Shown: positions 24,108 to 32,649 of the stretch, in pieces
How the letters are laid out: the number at the start of each line of letters is the position of its first letter
Position numbering within the stretch: position 1 is the first letter of the stretch
Assembly (NCBI GenBank): GCA_001801575.1
Contig: MGYC01000036.1
Coordinates: 10,671-55,232 of the forward strand
Direction of reading: 5' to 3'
From: Gammaproteobacteria bacterium RIFCSPHIGHO2_12_FULL_41_20
GTDB lineage: Bacteria; Pseudomonadota; Gammaproteobacteria; DSM-16500
DNA: 44,562 bases
Made by a program: the position numbers and the translations under genes
Notes under the pieces: generated by a model
Databases searched by the model: none
What the model saw: the letters and a program-made list of their open reading frames with translations, nothing else
What the model was told of the DNA's origin: nothing

Positions 24108-25100
24108 ATGCATAAAAAAGACATTATTCAATTACTACTCGGCAAGTATTATCTACATGCGCCACAGCATGAACAAGCCACGGCATTTGCGCCTACTAAC
24201 ATTGCATTATGTAAATACTGGGGTAAACGAGATACTGAGTTGAATCTACCTGTAACCTCCAGCTTGTCTATCTCCCTTGGAAACAAGGGAGCGAGTACGA
24301 CATTACGGCTTTTGTCAGAGGCAGAAGATGTATTGATACTGAATGGTAGCCCTTTAGAGACGACGACACGTTTTGGTAAGCGAGTGGTAGAGTTTTTAGA
24401 CTTATTTCGCATCCAACAGCAGCCTAGTTTGCGTATTGATATCAACATGAATATTCCACTGGCTGCTGGATTAGCCTCGTCGGCATGTGGTTTTGCATCA
24501 CTCGTTGCCGCATTAAATAAATTGTATGGCTGGGGCTTGTCGTTGCAAGACTTATCTATTTTAGCCCGTTTAGGCAGTGGCAGTGCGAGCCGGTCCTTTT
24601 GGTCTGGTTTTGTAGAGTGGCACGCAGGTATACAAGCAGATGGTATGGATAGTTATAGTGAACCATTCAGTGCAGCTTGGCCGGAATTATGTATTGGTTT
24701 GCATGTGGTGAGTCATGAGGCCAAACCCATCCCTTCTCGAGAAGCCATGCAGCGCACCCGTGAAACCAGTGTGTTGTATCGGAGTTGGCCTGAGCAAGTA
24801 CAGCGTGATTTGCTGGCAATTAAACAAGCTATTAATCAACAAGACATTTCTGCATTAGGTGCAGCAGCAGAAACCAATGCTTTAGCCATGCATGCGACGA
24901 TGTTAAGCGCATGGCCGCCTATTAGCTACTCTTTACCTGCAACGACGGCAGCTATGCATGCTATTTGGCAATTGCGTAGCGCGGGGTTGGTTGTTTATTT
25001 TACGCAGGATGCTGGCCCGAATCTTAAGCTATTATTTTTAAAGAAAGACATAGAGTTATTGAGTAAGCACTTTCCATCTCTAGAAATTATTGCTTTGTAA
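24108..25100 (+). CDS. mvaD: Diphosphomevalonate decarboxylase
   Basis: MvaD converts mevalonate diphosphate to IPP with ATP hydrolysis and loss of CO2. The protein has 330 residues. Family motifs are FAPTNIALCKYWGKRD at the start, LPVTSSLSISL, GLASSACGFASLVAAL (GHMP ATP loop) and SGSASRSFWSGFVEW. The Asp of the C-terminal FTQDAGPNLKLLF is also typical. AAGGG precedes the ATG. It is the last gene of the mevalonate operon, separated from the others by the small element D. Confidence 0.96.
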   Translation: MHKKDIIQLLLGKYYLHAPQHEQATAFAPTNIALCKYWGKRDTELNLPVTSSLSISLGNKGASTTLRLLSEAEDVLILNGSPLETTTRFGKRVVEFLDLFRIQQQPSLRIDINMNIPLAAGLASSACGFASLVAALNKLYGWGLSLQDLSILARLGSGSASRSFWSGFVEWHAGIQADGMDSYSEPFSAAWPELCIGLHVVSHEAKPIPSREAMQRTRETSVLYRSWPEQVQRDLLAIKQAINQQDISALGAAAETNALAMHATMLSAWPPISYSLPATTAAMHAIWQLRSAGLVVYFTQDAGPNLKLLFLKKDIELLSKHFPSLEIIAL

Positions 25101-25110
25101 TACGCAACGT

Positions 25111-25140
25111 TTGACTTCTTACCTTATTTGCCATGATTAT
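25111..25140 (+). promoter_or_regulatory. Candidate promoter of the coiled-coil protein gene
   Basis: TTGACT at 25111-25116 and GATTAT at 25135-25140 are spaced 18 bp, 31 nt before the ATG at 25171. The -35 is strong and the -10 moderate (four of six). Confidence 0.35.
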
Positions 25141-25170
25141 GGAATAATCTGGGCGTGTGAGGGTGTATCT

Positions 25171-27519
25171 ATGCGTTCTTCACGAATACAAACCTTAGAT
25201 AGTTATATACAACAAAAGGATAGGGCGACCTTAGCGGAACATTTTGACATGCTTCCGCAATTGCTGGAGTTGATTCGGCAAACAATGGAAACACGCTTCG
25301 CTATTTGCTTTGCGGGAGGACAAAGTAGTTTTCCTATTGATACAGCACAGCTTAAAGATCCTTATACTGCTCAAGTCCAGGCGTTTTATCTCGTATGGGG
25401 TAATATACAACGTAAGCACTTTAAAGATGTACGAGAATTAGACGCGTTTTTCCAATCAATAGATAAAGAAATGGATGCGTTAATACGCGCGGCTATAGGA
25501 GGGGGGGTACTGCATGACCGTAAAATACGCCTGTTACATGCAATAGCGGCGTGTTATCACCCCTTAGCTAAGCTGTGTTTTGTGTTGACTCAGCTACGAA
25601 TATGGAATGGCGGAGGCCAAGCTGAAAATTTTTTTAATGCGAATGCTGCAGTTGGTAAAGCTACGCAAGTTTCTGCAATTATATCATCAGTACATCAAAC
25701 TATTATACAACAAGAGGCTGATTCTGTTGCAACACAAGACGCATTGTTGCAAGCGGGTTCTAATTTAGAAAAATTAAGCCGGGATATAAATCCTCTTAAC
25801 TCTTGGCAACAAATCGCTTATGAACGAGACTTGGCACAGTGGCGAGATGAATTAGAGAGCATAAACAACAAGATTGAAGGATTTCGCCAACGTCGACAAG
25901 CTATACCGCAGGGCATGGAACAGCATCAGCGCAACATTGTCGCATTACAACAAACGGTTAGCAGGCATTGCAATGCCTTGCGTCAGGTGGATAATAGCTG
26001 GGTAGAAGAGAGAGTAGTAGCTAATTCTGATGTGGATGTAGCTGCTATTGTGTTAGGTGAATTTCTTGATATTGACCTTTCTACTGTGCAGCAAGAGCCG
26101 CCGGCTGAATTAAAGGCTTATATTGCTGAGCTTCAATCCTATAATCCAAATTTATCTTTACAACAGCAGCAATTAAGACAGCATGTTGATGAAGGGCTGT
26201 TGTCACTACAACGATTGTTAACACAATATGACGCTTGTCAACAGAAAGTGGATGCAGCGCAGCAGGACGTTGTTGACAAAAAACAAATTTGTGATGAAGC
26301 GCAACGAGCCTGTGAACAGAGCGCACAAGATGGGCGGCAGCGTTTACAAGATATGCAACGACAGTTACAACTTGTGACAAGTAACGCCCAGAAAATGTGG
26401 GATATCTATCAACTCGTTATTTTTTCTATAAAACAAATGCAGCCCGCAATGAGAATTTTAGCAGACTGTTGCGACGAGCAAGACTCATTTTTTTTCGGTA
26501 AATATTGGGCTATGGTAGCGGCAGAGATTAAGGCACCATTGCTTAATTTAGAGCAGGCTATTCCTTGTTTTTTACGCTGTTTAGAGCAGAAATATGCATA
26601 TCTGTTTGGGGTGAGTATACGGCATGTTTCAAGAGCTGAAAAACAGTTGCAAGATGAAATACTGTATTGCCAAAATTTTTTGTTGCAATTAAGTAAGAGA
26701 GCGCGTGAATTCGCGCGAGGTTGGCAGCAATTTCAGGAATATGTGGACAGGCCACGGCCTTCATCTATTCAGGCGCTGCAGGGCTTGTATAGAGGGGAGC
26801 AGGAGTTTCAGCAAGGACTTACTTTAATATACCGAGAGCAACAATCCAGACTAGCAGCATTAAGCCAAGTAAAGGATTTGCAACGTACACAACAGCAACA
26901 AACGGAACAAGTTCAACAATTAAAGAAAGAGGTAGCTGATTATTATGTACAGCGCCAACGAGTAGTTACGCGTGTGCAAGCAGCTTATATGCAGCGACAT
27001 CACCCGACGTCTACTCTTCCCGCAACTCAGCCTGGTTTTTGGCGTAGGCATGGGTGGAAAATTTTATTGGGCGGTTTATTAGTAGCAGGAATTGTAGTCG
27101 GCAGTATTTTTAGCTTTGGTGCTGTGGCGGCTGTGGCGGCTGTGGCGGCGACGGTTACGGTTATCACGGGGGTAACCGGTACTGCCGCGGTGGCCATAGG
27201 GATGACAACTATTGCGGTTGTAGCTGCAGCAGTAGGCGCAACCCTTGTCGGCGGAGCGTGCAAGATCGTTGATCGCGTTCGTACAAATTTGGCCCGAAAA
27301 CGGGGGGTGGAGTTGGATGCAAATCCTACGAGATTACCTATGGTTTCTAATAATAAACCAAGTACCACTGGGCAGGTAGCCTATGTTTTGGGTTATCGAC
27401 CTTGTCCTGAGCCAAGTGAAACATCCAGATTATTGCCAGTAGCGGGAGGAGGGAATACCCCAAGTGCTATGGTTAGAGCTCCTGCAATGAGACAAGAAAG
27501 TAATACCAACAGACCCTAA
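25171..27519 (+). CDS. Large coiled-coil protein with C-terminal hydrophobic hairpin, effector candidate
   Basis: I do not recognise this protein. From ATG 25171 it has 782 residues. Residues about 170-620 are Q- and L-rich and helical with coiled-coil character (LQDMQRQLQLVTSNAQKMW; TEQVQQLKKEVADYYVQRQR). At about 640-725 there is a strongly hydrophobic region (ILLGGLLVAGIVVGSIFSF, then Gly/Ala/Val-rich helices), which could form a membrane hairpin. A basic segment (VRTNLARKRG) and a disordered tail follow. There is no signal peptide. This architecture is common among Legionella and Coxiella translocated effectors, but membership is inference. A 9-nt tandem repeat lies in the hydrophobic part (27121-27147). 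Confidence 0.75.
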   Translation: MRSSRIQTLDSYIQQKDRATLAEHFDMLPQLLELIRQTMETRFAICFAGGQSSFPIDTAQLKDPYTAQVQAFYLVWGNIQRKHFKDVRELDAFFQSIDKEMDALIRAAIGGGVLHDRKIRLLHAIAACYHPLAKLCFVLTQLRIWNGGGQAENFFNANAAVGKATQVSAIISSVHQTIIQQEADSVATQDALLQAGSNLEKLSRDINPLNSWQQIAYERDLAQWRDELESINNKIEGFRQRRQAIPQGMEQHQRNIVALQQTVSRHCNALRQVDNSWVEERVVANSDVDVAAIVLGEFLDIDLSTVQQEPPAELKAYIAELQSYNPNLSLQQQQLRQHVDEGLLSLQRLLTQYDACQQKVDAAQQDVVDKKQICDEAQRACEQSAQDGRQRLQDMQRQLQLVTSNAQKMWDIYQLVIFSIKQMQPAMRILADCCDEQDSFFFGKYWAMVAAEIKAPLLNLEQAIPCFLRCLEQKYAYLFGVSIRHVSRAEKQLQDEILYCQNFLLQLSKRAREFARGWQQFQEYVDRPRPSSIQALQGLYRGEQEFQQGLTLIYREQQSRLAALSQVKDLQRTQQQQTEQVQQLKKEVADYYVQRQRVVTRVQAAYMQRHHPTSTLPATQPGFWRRHGWKILLGGLLVAGIVVGSIFSFGAVAAVAAVAATVTVITGVTGTAAVAIGMTTIAVVAAAVGATLVGGACKIVDRVRTNLARKRGVELDANPTRLPMVSNNKPSTTGQVAYVLGYRPCPEPSETSRLLPVAGGGNTPSAMVRAPAMRQESNTNRP
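27121..27147 (+). repeat. Three tandem copies of GCTGTGGCG
   Basis: Three exact 9-nt units in frame encode Ala-Val-Ala three times in the hydrophobic region of the coiled-coil protein. Slippage would add or remove three residues without a frameshift. Confidence 0.9.
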
Positions 27520-27611
27520 AATACATAGCATTGCCGGGGTGAAAACATTTTGTTTAACAAAGTGTTACATAAAACCGTGAATCAACAGCCGTTTCTAGGT
27601 TTAGCCACTGC

Positions 27612-27617
27612 TATAAT
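27612..27617 (+). promoter_or_regulatory. -10 box upstream of the 160-residue gene
   Basis: A perfect TATAAT lies 31 nt before the ATG at 27649. No convincing -35 hexamer is visible at 16-18 bp, so this may be an extended or activator-dependent promoter. Confidence 0.4.
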
Positions 27618-27648
27618 TAAAAAAGGTTAATCAAATTATAGAGTGGTT

Positions 27649-28131
27649 ATGGGAAAAAAATCTGAAACAATTCGCTTACAACCATCCGCGCAGACTATGG
27701 GGTATGGCACTTTTGCTAAGATAGAGTCAGGCGAGAAGCCTATTATTGACTCACAAGAGTTAGAGGAGCTTTATAAGTGGATTGAGCAGATTTATTTAAA
27801 TCCCCCGAGTTTAGCCAAGTTTGGGCGAGACTCTTTTTCTAGACAGTCTAATTGTACAGACGAATTTTATCATTTTTTTGGTGGGATACAAGGAGAATTA
27901 CAAACACATAGGGTGCGGCAAACGGTACCGAATAGAGATGAGTTGATAGGGTTATTACAAAAGTGTATTCTGTGGCCACAACAACATCGGCGTACAGAAG
28001 ACTTCTATTCTCGCCATGTTAAAGTAGTAGACGCGCTGAATGAACAAATTTCCAGTCTCCAGGGTATGCGAGATACATCGCTCCCAGCAGGCGCAAAAAT
28101 CTCAGGTGCTACGCGTAAACCTAAAGCGTAA
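27649..28131 (+). CDS. Unrecognised 160-residue soluble protein
   Basis: I do not recognise this protein. It is soluble, has no signal peptide, and mixes charged and aromatic residues (DEFYHFFGGIQGEL, LYKWIEQIYLNPPSL) with a basic end (ATRKPKA). The ATG at 27649 is preferred over a GTG at 27643 because of the better distance to AGAGTGG. It lies between the coiled-coil gene and dprA, with its own TATAAT box. Its position next to another lineage-specific gene makes it an effector candidate only by association. Confidence 0.65.
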   Translation: MGKKSETIRLQPSAQTMGYGTFAKIESGEKPIIDSQELEELYKWIEQIYLNPPSLAKFGRDSFSRQSNCTDEFYHFFGGIQGELQTHRVRQTVPNRDELIGLLQKCILWPQQHRRTEDFYSRHVKVVDALNEQISSLQGMRDTSLPAGAKISGATRKPKA

Positions 28132-28145
28132 AAATTTATTTCCTT

Positions 28146-29249
28146 ATGACCGAACAACAATTATCTTACTGGCTAGCCGCCACGCTCACGCCAGGGTTAC
28201 ATTATCAAACCGTATTAAACTGGATTACATCCCGACGGGATGTGGCTAATCTTTTTTCTGCTTCTTCACAAGAATTGGCACGCCTTGGTTTATCTGCAGA
28301 GGAGATTCATGCAATACATCATCCAAATTGGCATGCAGTGGACGCGGTGTTACGCTGGCGGAATACACTTTGTCATGTTATCACCCTAACTGATATAGCA
28401 TATCCATCTTTATTAAAGGAAATTGCCGATCCGCCATTGGTTTTATATGTACAAGGTAATGCCCAAGCCTGTCTATTGCCGCAGTTGGCAATAGTGGGTG
28501 CGCGGACGCCAACACCGATAGGTATACAAACCGCAGAACGATTTGCTTCACATTTAGCGCAGCATGGATTGGCGGTGACTAGCGGATTAGCGTTGGGTAT
28601 TGATGGCGCAAGTCATCGCGGTGCATTAGCTGTTTCTGGCGTGACAATCGCGGTATTTGGTACGGGATTGAAATGTATTTATCCTAAAACTCATCGACAG
28701 CTCGCCGAGCAGATTCTTGCTAATGAAGGTGCATTAGTATCGGAGCTGCCGTTATTAACAGCGCCACAAGGTAGGCATTTCCCTCGGCGTAATCGCATTA
28801 TTAGCGGTTTGAGTTTAGGGGTGTTAGTGGTGGAAGCAGCATTGCAAAGCGGCTCCTTGGTGACAGCGCGACATGCTTTGGAACAGGGTCGGGAAGTTTT
28901 TGCTATTCCAGGATCGATTCATCATCCATTGTCGCGTGGTTGCCATCATTTGATTCGGCAGGGGGCAAAATTAGTTGAGACTGCAGAACATATTTTTGAA
29001 GAATTAACGCCATGGAATCATTTAGTTATTGGCCATACAAAAAAAACTGTTGCTAAATCTACTCTTCCTGTTTTAGATTTGTCCTATCAGCGATTGTTAA
29101 CACAGATTGATTTTGCAATAACCGCATTAGATGTCATTATGCTACGTAGTGGGTTGACGGCGAACGAACTTTCCTCCATGCTTTTAAGATTAGAATTACA
29201 AGGGTATATACAAGCTGTGAGTGGCGGTTATGTACGTGTTATTACCTAA
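28146..29249 (+). CDS. dprA: DNA processing protein DprA
   Basis: DprA binds incoming single-stranded DNA in natural transformation and loads RecA. The protein has 367 residues. The N-terminal helical domain leads into the Rossmann-like core with AIVGARTPTPIGIQTAERFA, TSGLALGIDGASHRGAL, AVFGTGLKCIYPKTH and FPRRNRIISGLSLGVLVVEA, all family hallmarks. The C-terminal winged-helix domain is present. It heads the conserved dprA-smg-topA order. Confidence 0.97.
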   Translation: MTEQQLSYWLAATLTPGLHYQTVLNWITSRRDVANLFSASSQELARLGLSAEEIHAIHHPNWHAVDAVLRWRNTLCHVITLTDIAYPSLLKEIADPPLVLYVQGNAQACLLPQLAIVGARTPTPIGIQTAERFASHLAQHGLAVTSGLALGIDGASHRGALAVSGVTIAVFGTGLKCIYPKTHRQLAEQILANEGALVSELPLLTAPQGRHFPRRNRIISGLSLGVLVVEAALQSGSLVTARHALEQGREVFAIPGSIHHPLSRGCHHLIRQGAKLVETAEHIFEELTPWNHLVIGHTKKTVAKSTLPVLDLSYQRLLTQIDFAITALDVIMLRSGLTANELSSMLLRLELQGYIQAVSGGYVRVIT

Positions 29250-29277
29250 CCTTTATTGAGAAGTGAGTTGAAAAAAT

Positions 29278-29745
29278 ATGTTTGATGTATTGATGTATCT
29301 TTTTGAAAATTACATGGGGAATAATGTGTCATTGTTTGTTGATTATGACGCGATGATTATTGAGTTAGAGCAAGTCGGTTTTCATCGACAAGAAATAAAC
29401 CGCGCATTAGATTGGTTGGAGGGGTTAAGCCGAGTGCAGCAAACAGTGGCAGCAGGTGGAAGGTTAAGCTCCCAGGCTATTCGACACTATATGCCAGAGG
29501 AATGTGAACACATTAGCCAAGAAGCACGCGGATTTTTGCTTTACCTAGAACAATTGGGTGTACTTGATCCAATGACAAGGGAAGTTGTCATTGATCGACT
29601 CATGGCATTGGATGTGCGTGAGGTAGATTTAGGACGAATTAAGTGGGTAGTGCTTATTGCTTTATTCAATCAACCGGATAAAAAATCAGCTTTATCTCTT
29701 CTGCAGGATATGGTTTTATCCGAAGCTTTTGAGGTTTTGCATTGA
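29278..29745 (+). CDS. smg: Smg family protein (DUF494)
   Basis: The protein has 155 residues, starting MFDVLMYLFENYMG, the diagnostic Smg opening, and continuing with EINRALDWLEGL and LTKxK-like C-terminal features (LGRIKWVVLIALF). Function is poorly known; the gene is conserved between dprA and topA in gammaproteobacteria. It follows dprA after 28 nt. Confidence 0.95.
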   Translation: MFDVLMYLFENYMGNNVSLFVDYDAMIIELEQVGFHRQEINRALDWLEGLSRVQQTVAAGGRLSSQAIRHYMPEECEHISQEARGFLLYLEQLGVLDPMTREVVIDRLMALDVREVDLGRIKWVVLIALFNQPDKKSALSLLQDMVLSEAFEVLH

Positions 29746-29819
29746 TTAGGGTTGAGCGTGTAGCAATATAGTACCGTTATTTACCATACCACTTTTTATT
29801 AAAAGGAACTTTGATTTCC

Positions 29820-32105
29820 ATGGCTCATCATCTTGTTATCGTAGAATCACCCGCTAAGGCAAAAACCATACAAAAATATTTGGGAGCTGAATTTAAAATT
29901 TTAGCTTCTTATGGGCATGTGCGTGATTTATTGCCGAAAGAAGGCGCAGTGAACCCGGCTAAGCACTTTGCTATGCATTATGAGCTTATCGAAAAAAACA
30001 CAAAACATGTAAATGATATTGTGAATGCCATGAAGAAAGCTGATGCATTATATTTAGCTACAGACCCTGATCGTGAGGGAGAGGCTATTTCTTGGCATGT
30101 GTATGAGATTTTACAAGAGCGCAATGTATTAAAGAAGAAACCGGTACATCGTGTAGTGTTTCATGAAATTACGCGCTCAGCTATTCAAGCCGCCTTGTCG
30201 CATCCACGTGATATTTCTATGGATCTTGTTAATGCGCAACAAGCACGACGTGCTTTAGATTATTTGGTGGGTTTTAATCTTTCCCCAGTGTTGTGGCGCA
30301 AGGTGAGACATGGTTTGTCAGCCGGGCGTGTGCAAAGTCCTGCGCTGCGGATGATTGTAGAGCGTGAGGAAGAAATAGAACGTTTTGTTAGTCAAGAATA
30401 TTGGGATCTTGCTGCTGATACCGAAGCGGCGCAGTGTGTATTTTCAGCGAAGTTGACGGTGTATGAAGGTGAGAAACTAGAGCAGTTTTCTATTACTAAT
30501 GAAGAGCAAGCCGAGAAAGTAAAAAAGACGGTATTAACAGCGGCCAAGGGTAAGCTGACAGTCGCAAAAGTGGAGAAGAAGCAACGCAAACGGCACCCTG
30601 CTGCACCTTTTATTACGTCTACTTTACAACAAGAAGCAGCACGACATTTAGGTATGAGTGTGCAGCGTACTATGCGTATTGCCCAACAGTTGTATGAAGG
30701 TGTGGAGCTAGATTCTGGCTTGGTGGGGTTGATTAGTTATATGCGCACTGATTCGGTTAACTTAGCCAAAGAAGCTATCGATGAAATTCGCGTTTTGATT
30801 GCAGAACGTTATGGTAAAGATCAATTGCCCGATGAAGTACGCCTCTATAAAACAAAGGCGAAAAATGCTCAGGAAGCACACGAAGCTATTCGTCCTACTT
30901 CTGTACAGCGTACGCCAGAGCAAGTAAAAAAATTTCTTTCTGCAGAACAGTATAAATTGTATGAGTTAATTTGGAAACGCACAGTTGCCTGTCAAATGAT
31001 ATCGGCAACTATTGATACGGTAGCTGTTGATTTAGCAGCAGGTAGTAAGCATGTGCTCCGTGCAACCGGTTCGGTGATCACTGATCCTGGGTTTATGCGG
31101 GTATATCAAGAAGGTACGGATGACAAGCCAGAGGAATTGTCTGACGAGCACCTTATTCCACCTTTGCAAGAAGGGGATGAGGTAGTCTTGAAAGAACTGC
31201 ATTGTCATCAACATTTTACTGAGCCACCACCGCGTTATTCAGAAGCCACGTTGATTAAAACTTTGGAAGAATATGGTATAGGCCGCCCATCTACCTATGC
31301 ATCGATTGTGTATACACTACAATCACGCGAATATGTAATTTTAGAAAATAAACGGTTTCGTCCGACAGATATGGGCCGTATTGTGAATCGTTTTTTAACG
31401 CAACATTTTACTCGTTATGTGGATTATGGGTTTACGGCACAACTAGAAGATGAGTTAGACGATATTTCTCGTGGCGAAAAAGAGTGGGTGCCATTATTAG
31501 AGCATTTTTGGGATCCATTCAAAAATCAAGTTGATGAAGTGTTAGAGACTGTTAAGCGTAGCGATGTGCGGCAAGAAATCTTGGATGAGGCTTGTCCCCA
31601 ATGTGCTAAGCCCTTGGTAGTGCGCTTAGGTAAACGTGATCGATTTATTGGCTGCACGGGTTATCCCGAGTGTACGTATACACGCGCATTACATGAGGAA
31701 AAAGGCGAGCAAGAACAGCAGCCTTCTGTACCTGCTATCGATAAACAATGCCCTGATTGCGGTGGAGCATTGCAAATTAAGCAAGGGCGTTATGGGAAAT
31801 TTATTGGTTGTGGTAATTATCCGCGTTGTAAGCATATTGAATCCCTGCAAAAACCCGCTGACACGGGGGTGGAGTGTCCGGAATGTCAGCAAGGCAAGAT
31901 TGTGAAACGACAATCGCGACGAGGAAAAGTGTTTTACTCTTGTTCTCGTTATCCTGATTGTAAATACGCACTGTGGAACGAACCAGTTGCACAAGCTTGC
32001 CCAAAATGCGCTTGGCCTGTTATGACGTTAAAAGTAACGAAGAAACGTGGTAAAGAGTTGGTTTGCCCTCGAGTTACTTGTAAACATACGCAGCCAGCTG
32101 AATAA
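29820..32105 (+). CDS. topA: DNA topoisomerase I TopA
   Basis: TopA relaxes negative supercoils. From ATG 29820 the protein has 761 residues, somewhat shorter than the 865 of E. coli. The Toprim domain opens with LVIVESPAKAKTIQKYLG and includes ATDPDREGEAISWH. The active-site Tyr is in LISYMRTDSVNLA. Four C-terminal zinc-ribbon units each begin with a CPxC/CPDC-type pair: CPQCAKPL, CPDCGGAL, CPECQQGK and CPKCAWPV. The two longer basic domains of E. coli TopA are not obvious. A TTG at 29811 is an alternative start, but the ATG matches family N-termini. Confidence 0.97.
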   Translation: MAHHLVIVESPAKAKTIQKYLGAEFKILASYGHVRDLLPKEGAVNPAKHFAMHYELIEKNTKHVNDIVNAMKKADALYLATDPDREGEAISWHVYEILQERNVLKKKPVHRVVFHEITRSAIQAALSHPRDISMDLVNAQQARRALDYLVGFNLSPVLWRKVRHGLSAGRVQSPALRMIVEREEEIERFVSQEYWDLAADTEAAQCVFSAKLTVYEGEKLEQFSITNEEQAEKVKKTVLTAAKGKLTVAKVEKKQRKRHPAAPFITSTLQQEAARHLGMSVQRTMRIAQQLYEGVELDSGLVGLISYMRTDSVNLAKEAIDEIRVLIAERYGKDQLPDEVRLYKTKAKNAQEAHEAIRPTSVQRTPEQVKKFLSAEQYKLYELIWKRTVACQMISATIDTVAVDLAAGSKHVLRATGSVITDPGFMRVYQEGTDDKPEELSDEHLIPPLQEGDEVVLKELHCHQHFTEPPPRYSEATLIKTLEEYGIGRPSTYASIVYTLQSREYVILENKRFRPTDMGRIVNRFLTQHFTRYVDYGFTAQLEDELDDISRGEKEWVPLLEHFWDPFKNQVDEVLETVKRSDVRQEILDEACPQCAKPLVVRLGKRDRFIGCTGYPECTYTRALHEEKGEQEQQPSVPAIDKQCPDCGGALQIKQGRYGKFIGCGNYPRCKHIESLQKPADTGVECPECQQGKIVKRQSRRGKVFYSCSRYPDCKYALWNEPVAQACPKCAWPVMTLKVTKKRGKELVCPRVTCKHTQPAE

Positions 32106-32121
32106 AATTTTGAAAAAAAAC

Positions 32122-32144
32122 GGGCGATACGGGGAGTATCGCCC
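32122..32144. terminator. Hairpin after topA, best oriented for the minus strand
   Basis: GGGCGATAC-GGGGA-GTATCGCCC is a perfect 9-bp stem 16 nt after the topA stop. The A-tract (32113-32120) precedes it, so the U-tract appears only in minus-strand RNA. On the plus strand it is followed by AAAATG, so it may end topA transcription poorly. Confidence 0.55.
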
Positions 32145-32619
32145 AAAATGCTCAACTCAGGTTTGGCAATCCATGCCAAAAATGCCATCCATGAACACAC
32201 AAAACGAGGAGTGGTTGCATAAATCCTTTTTGCAATACAGTAGTCAATCCATGACTACGAGAGCCAGTATAACTTTTTCTTTATCAGAAGAAGCTTATTT
32301 TACGCGGCATGGCTGCAGTTAATTTTCTTTTTACTAGGGGCAGGCAATGGCTTGGATTGAATAATAACCATAATATTCAACTAATTACATAGATTTTTGT
32401 TAAGATTGGATACAGGTGTCTTAGCGAATAAAGCGAAATTTCCCGGCTTTTTAATAGACAATATCCTACATTATATGTGGGCATTTATCTCTATTAAAAG
32501 CTATTGTACAGGTTGAGTAAGTAATTGACGCCAGGAGGACAAAATCAGTGAATCGTTGTGCTAGCACTGTAAAAAAAAATGCTTTAAAGTTTGTACCTAT
32601 GTATAGAAATTCCTGAGCT
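32145..32619. other. topA-argS intergenic region with small hairpins
   Basis: This gap holds two hairpins with the same ATCCA loop: TTTGGCA-ATCCA-TGCCAAA (32162-32180) and GTAGTCA-ATCCA-TGACTAC (32240-32258). A 49-codon frame (32174-32323) overlaps them but has no ribosome binding site and looks repeat-derived. The rest, 32330-32520, is AT-rich without a clear gene. A possible leader ORF for argS is listed separately. Confidence 0.5.
32548..32616 (+). CDS. Possible 22-codon leader peptide upstream of argS
   Basis: A GTG-started frame of 22 residues (MNRCASTVKKNALKFVPMYR plus two) follows a perfect AGGAGG at 9-10 nt. It stops 3 nt before an ATG (32620) in frame with argS. It contains two arginine codons. 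A translated leader could couple to or regulate argS, but the frame is short and could be chance; only the strong ribosome binding site argues for it. Confidence 0.4.
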   Translation: MNRCASTVKKNALKFVPMYRNS

Positions 32620-32649
32620 ATGTACACCTTTGAAAAAGAATACAATCTT

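Noticed and set aside
32174-32322. A 49-codon plus-strand frame after topA
   Set aside because: It has no ribosome binding site, overlaps two hairpins with identical loops and has no recognisable protein features, so I treat it as repeat sequence.
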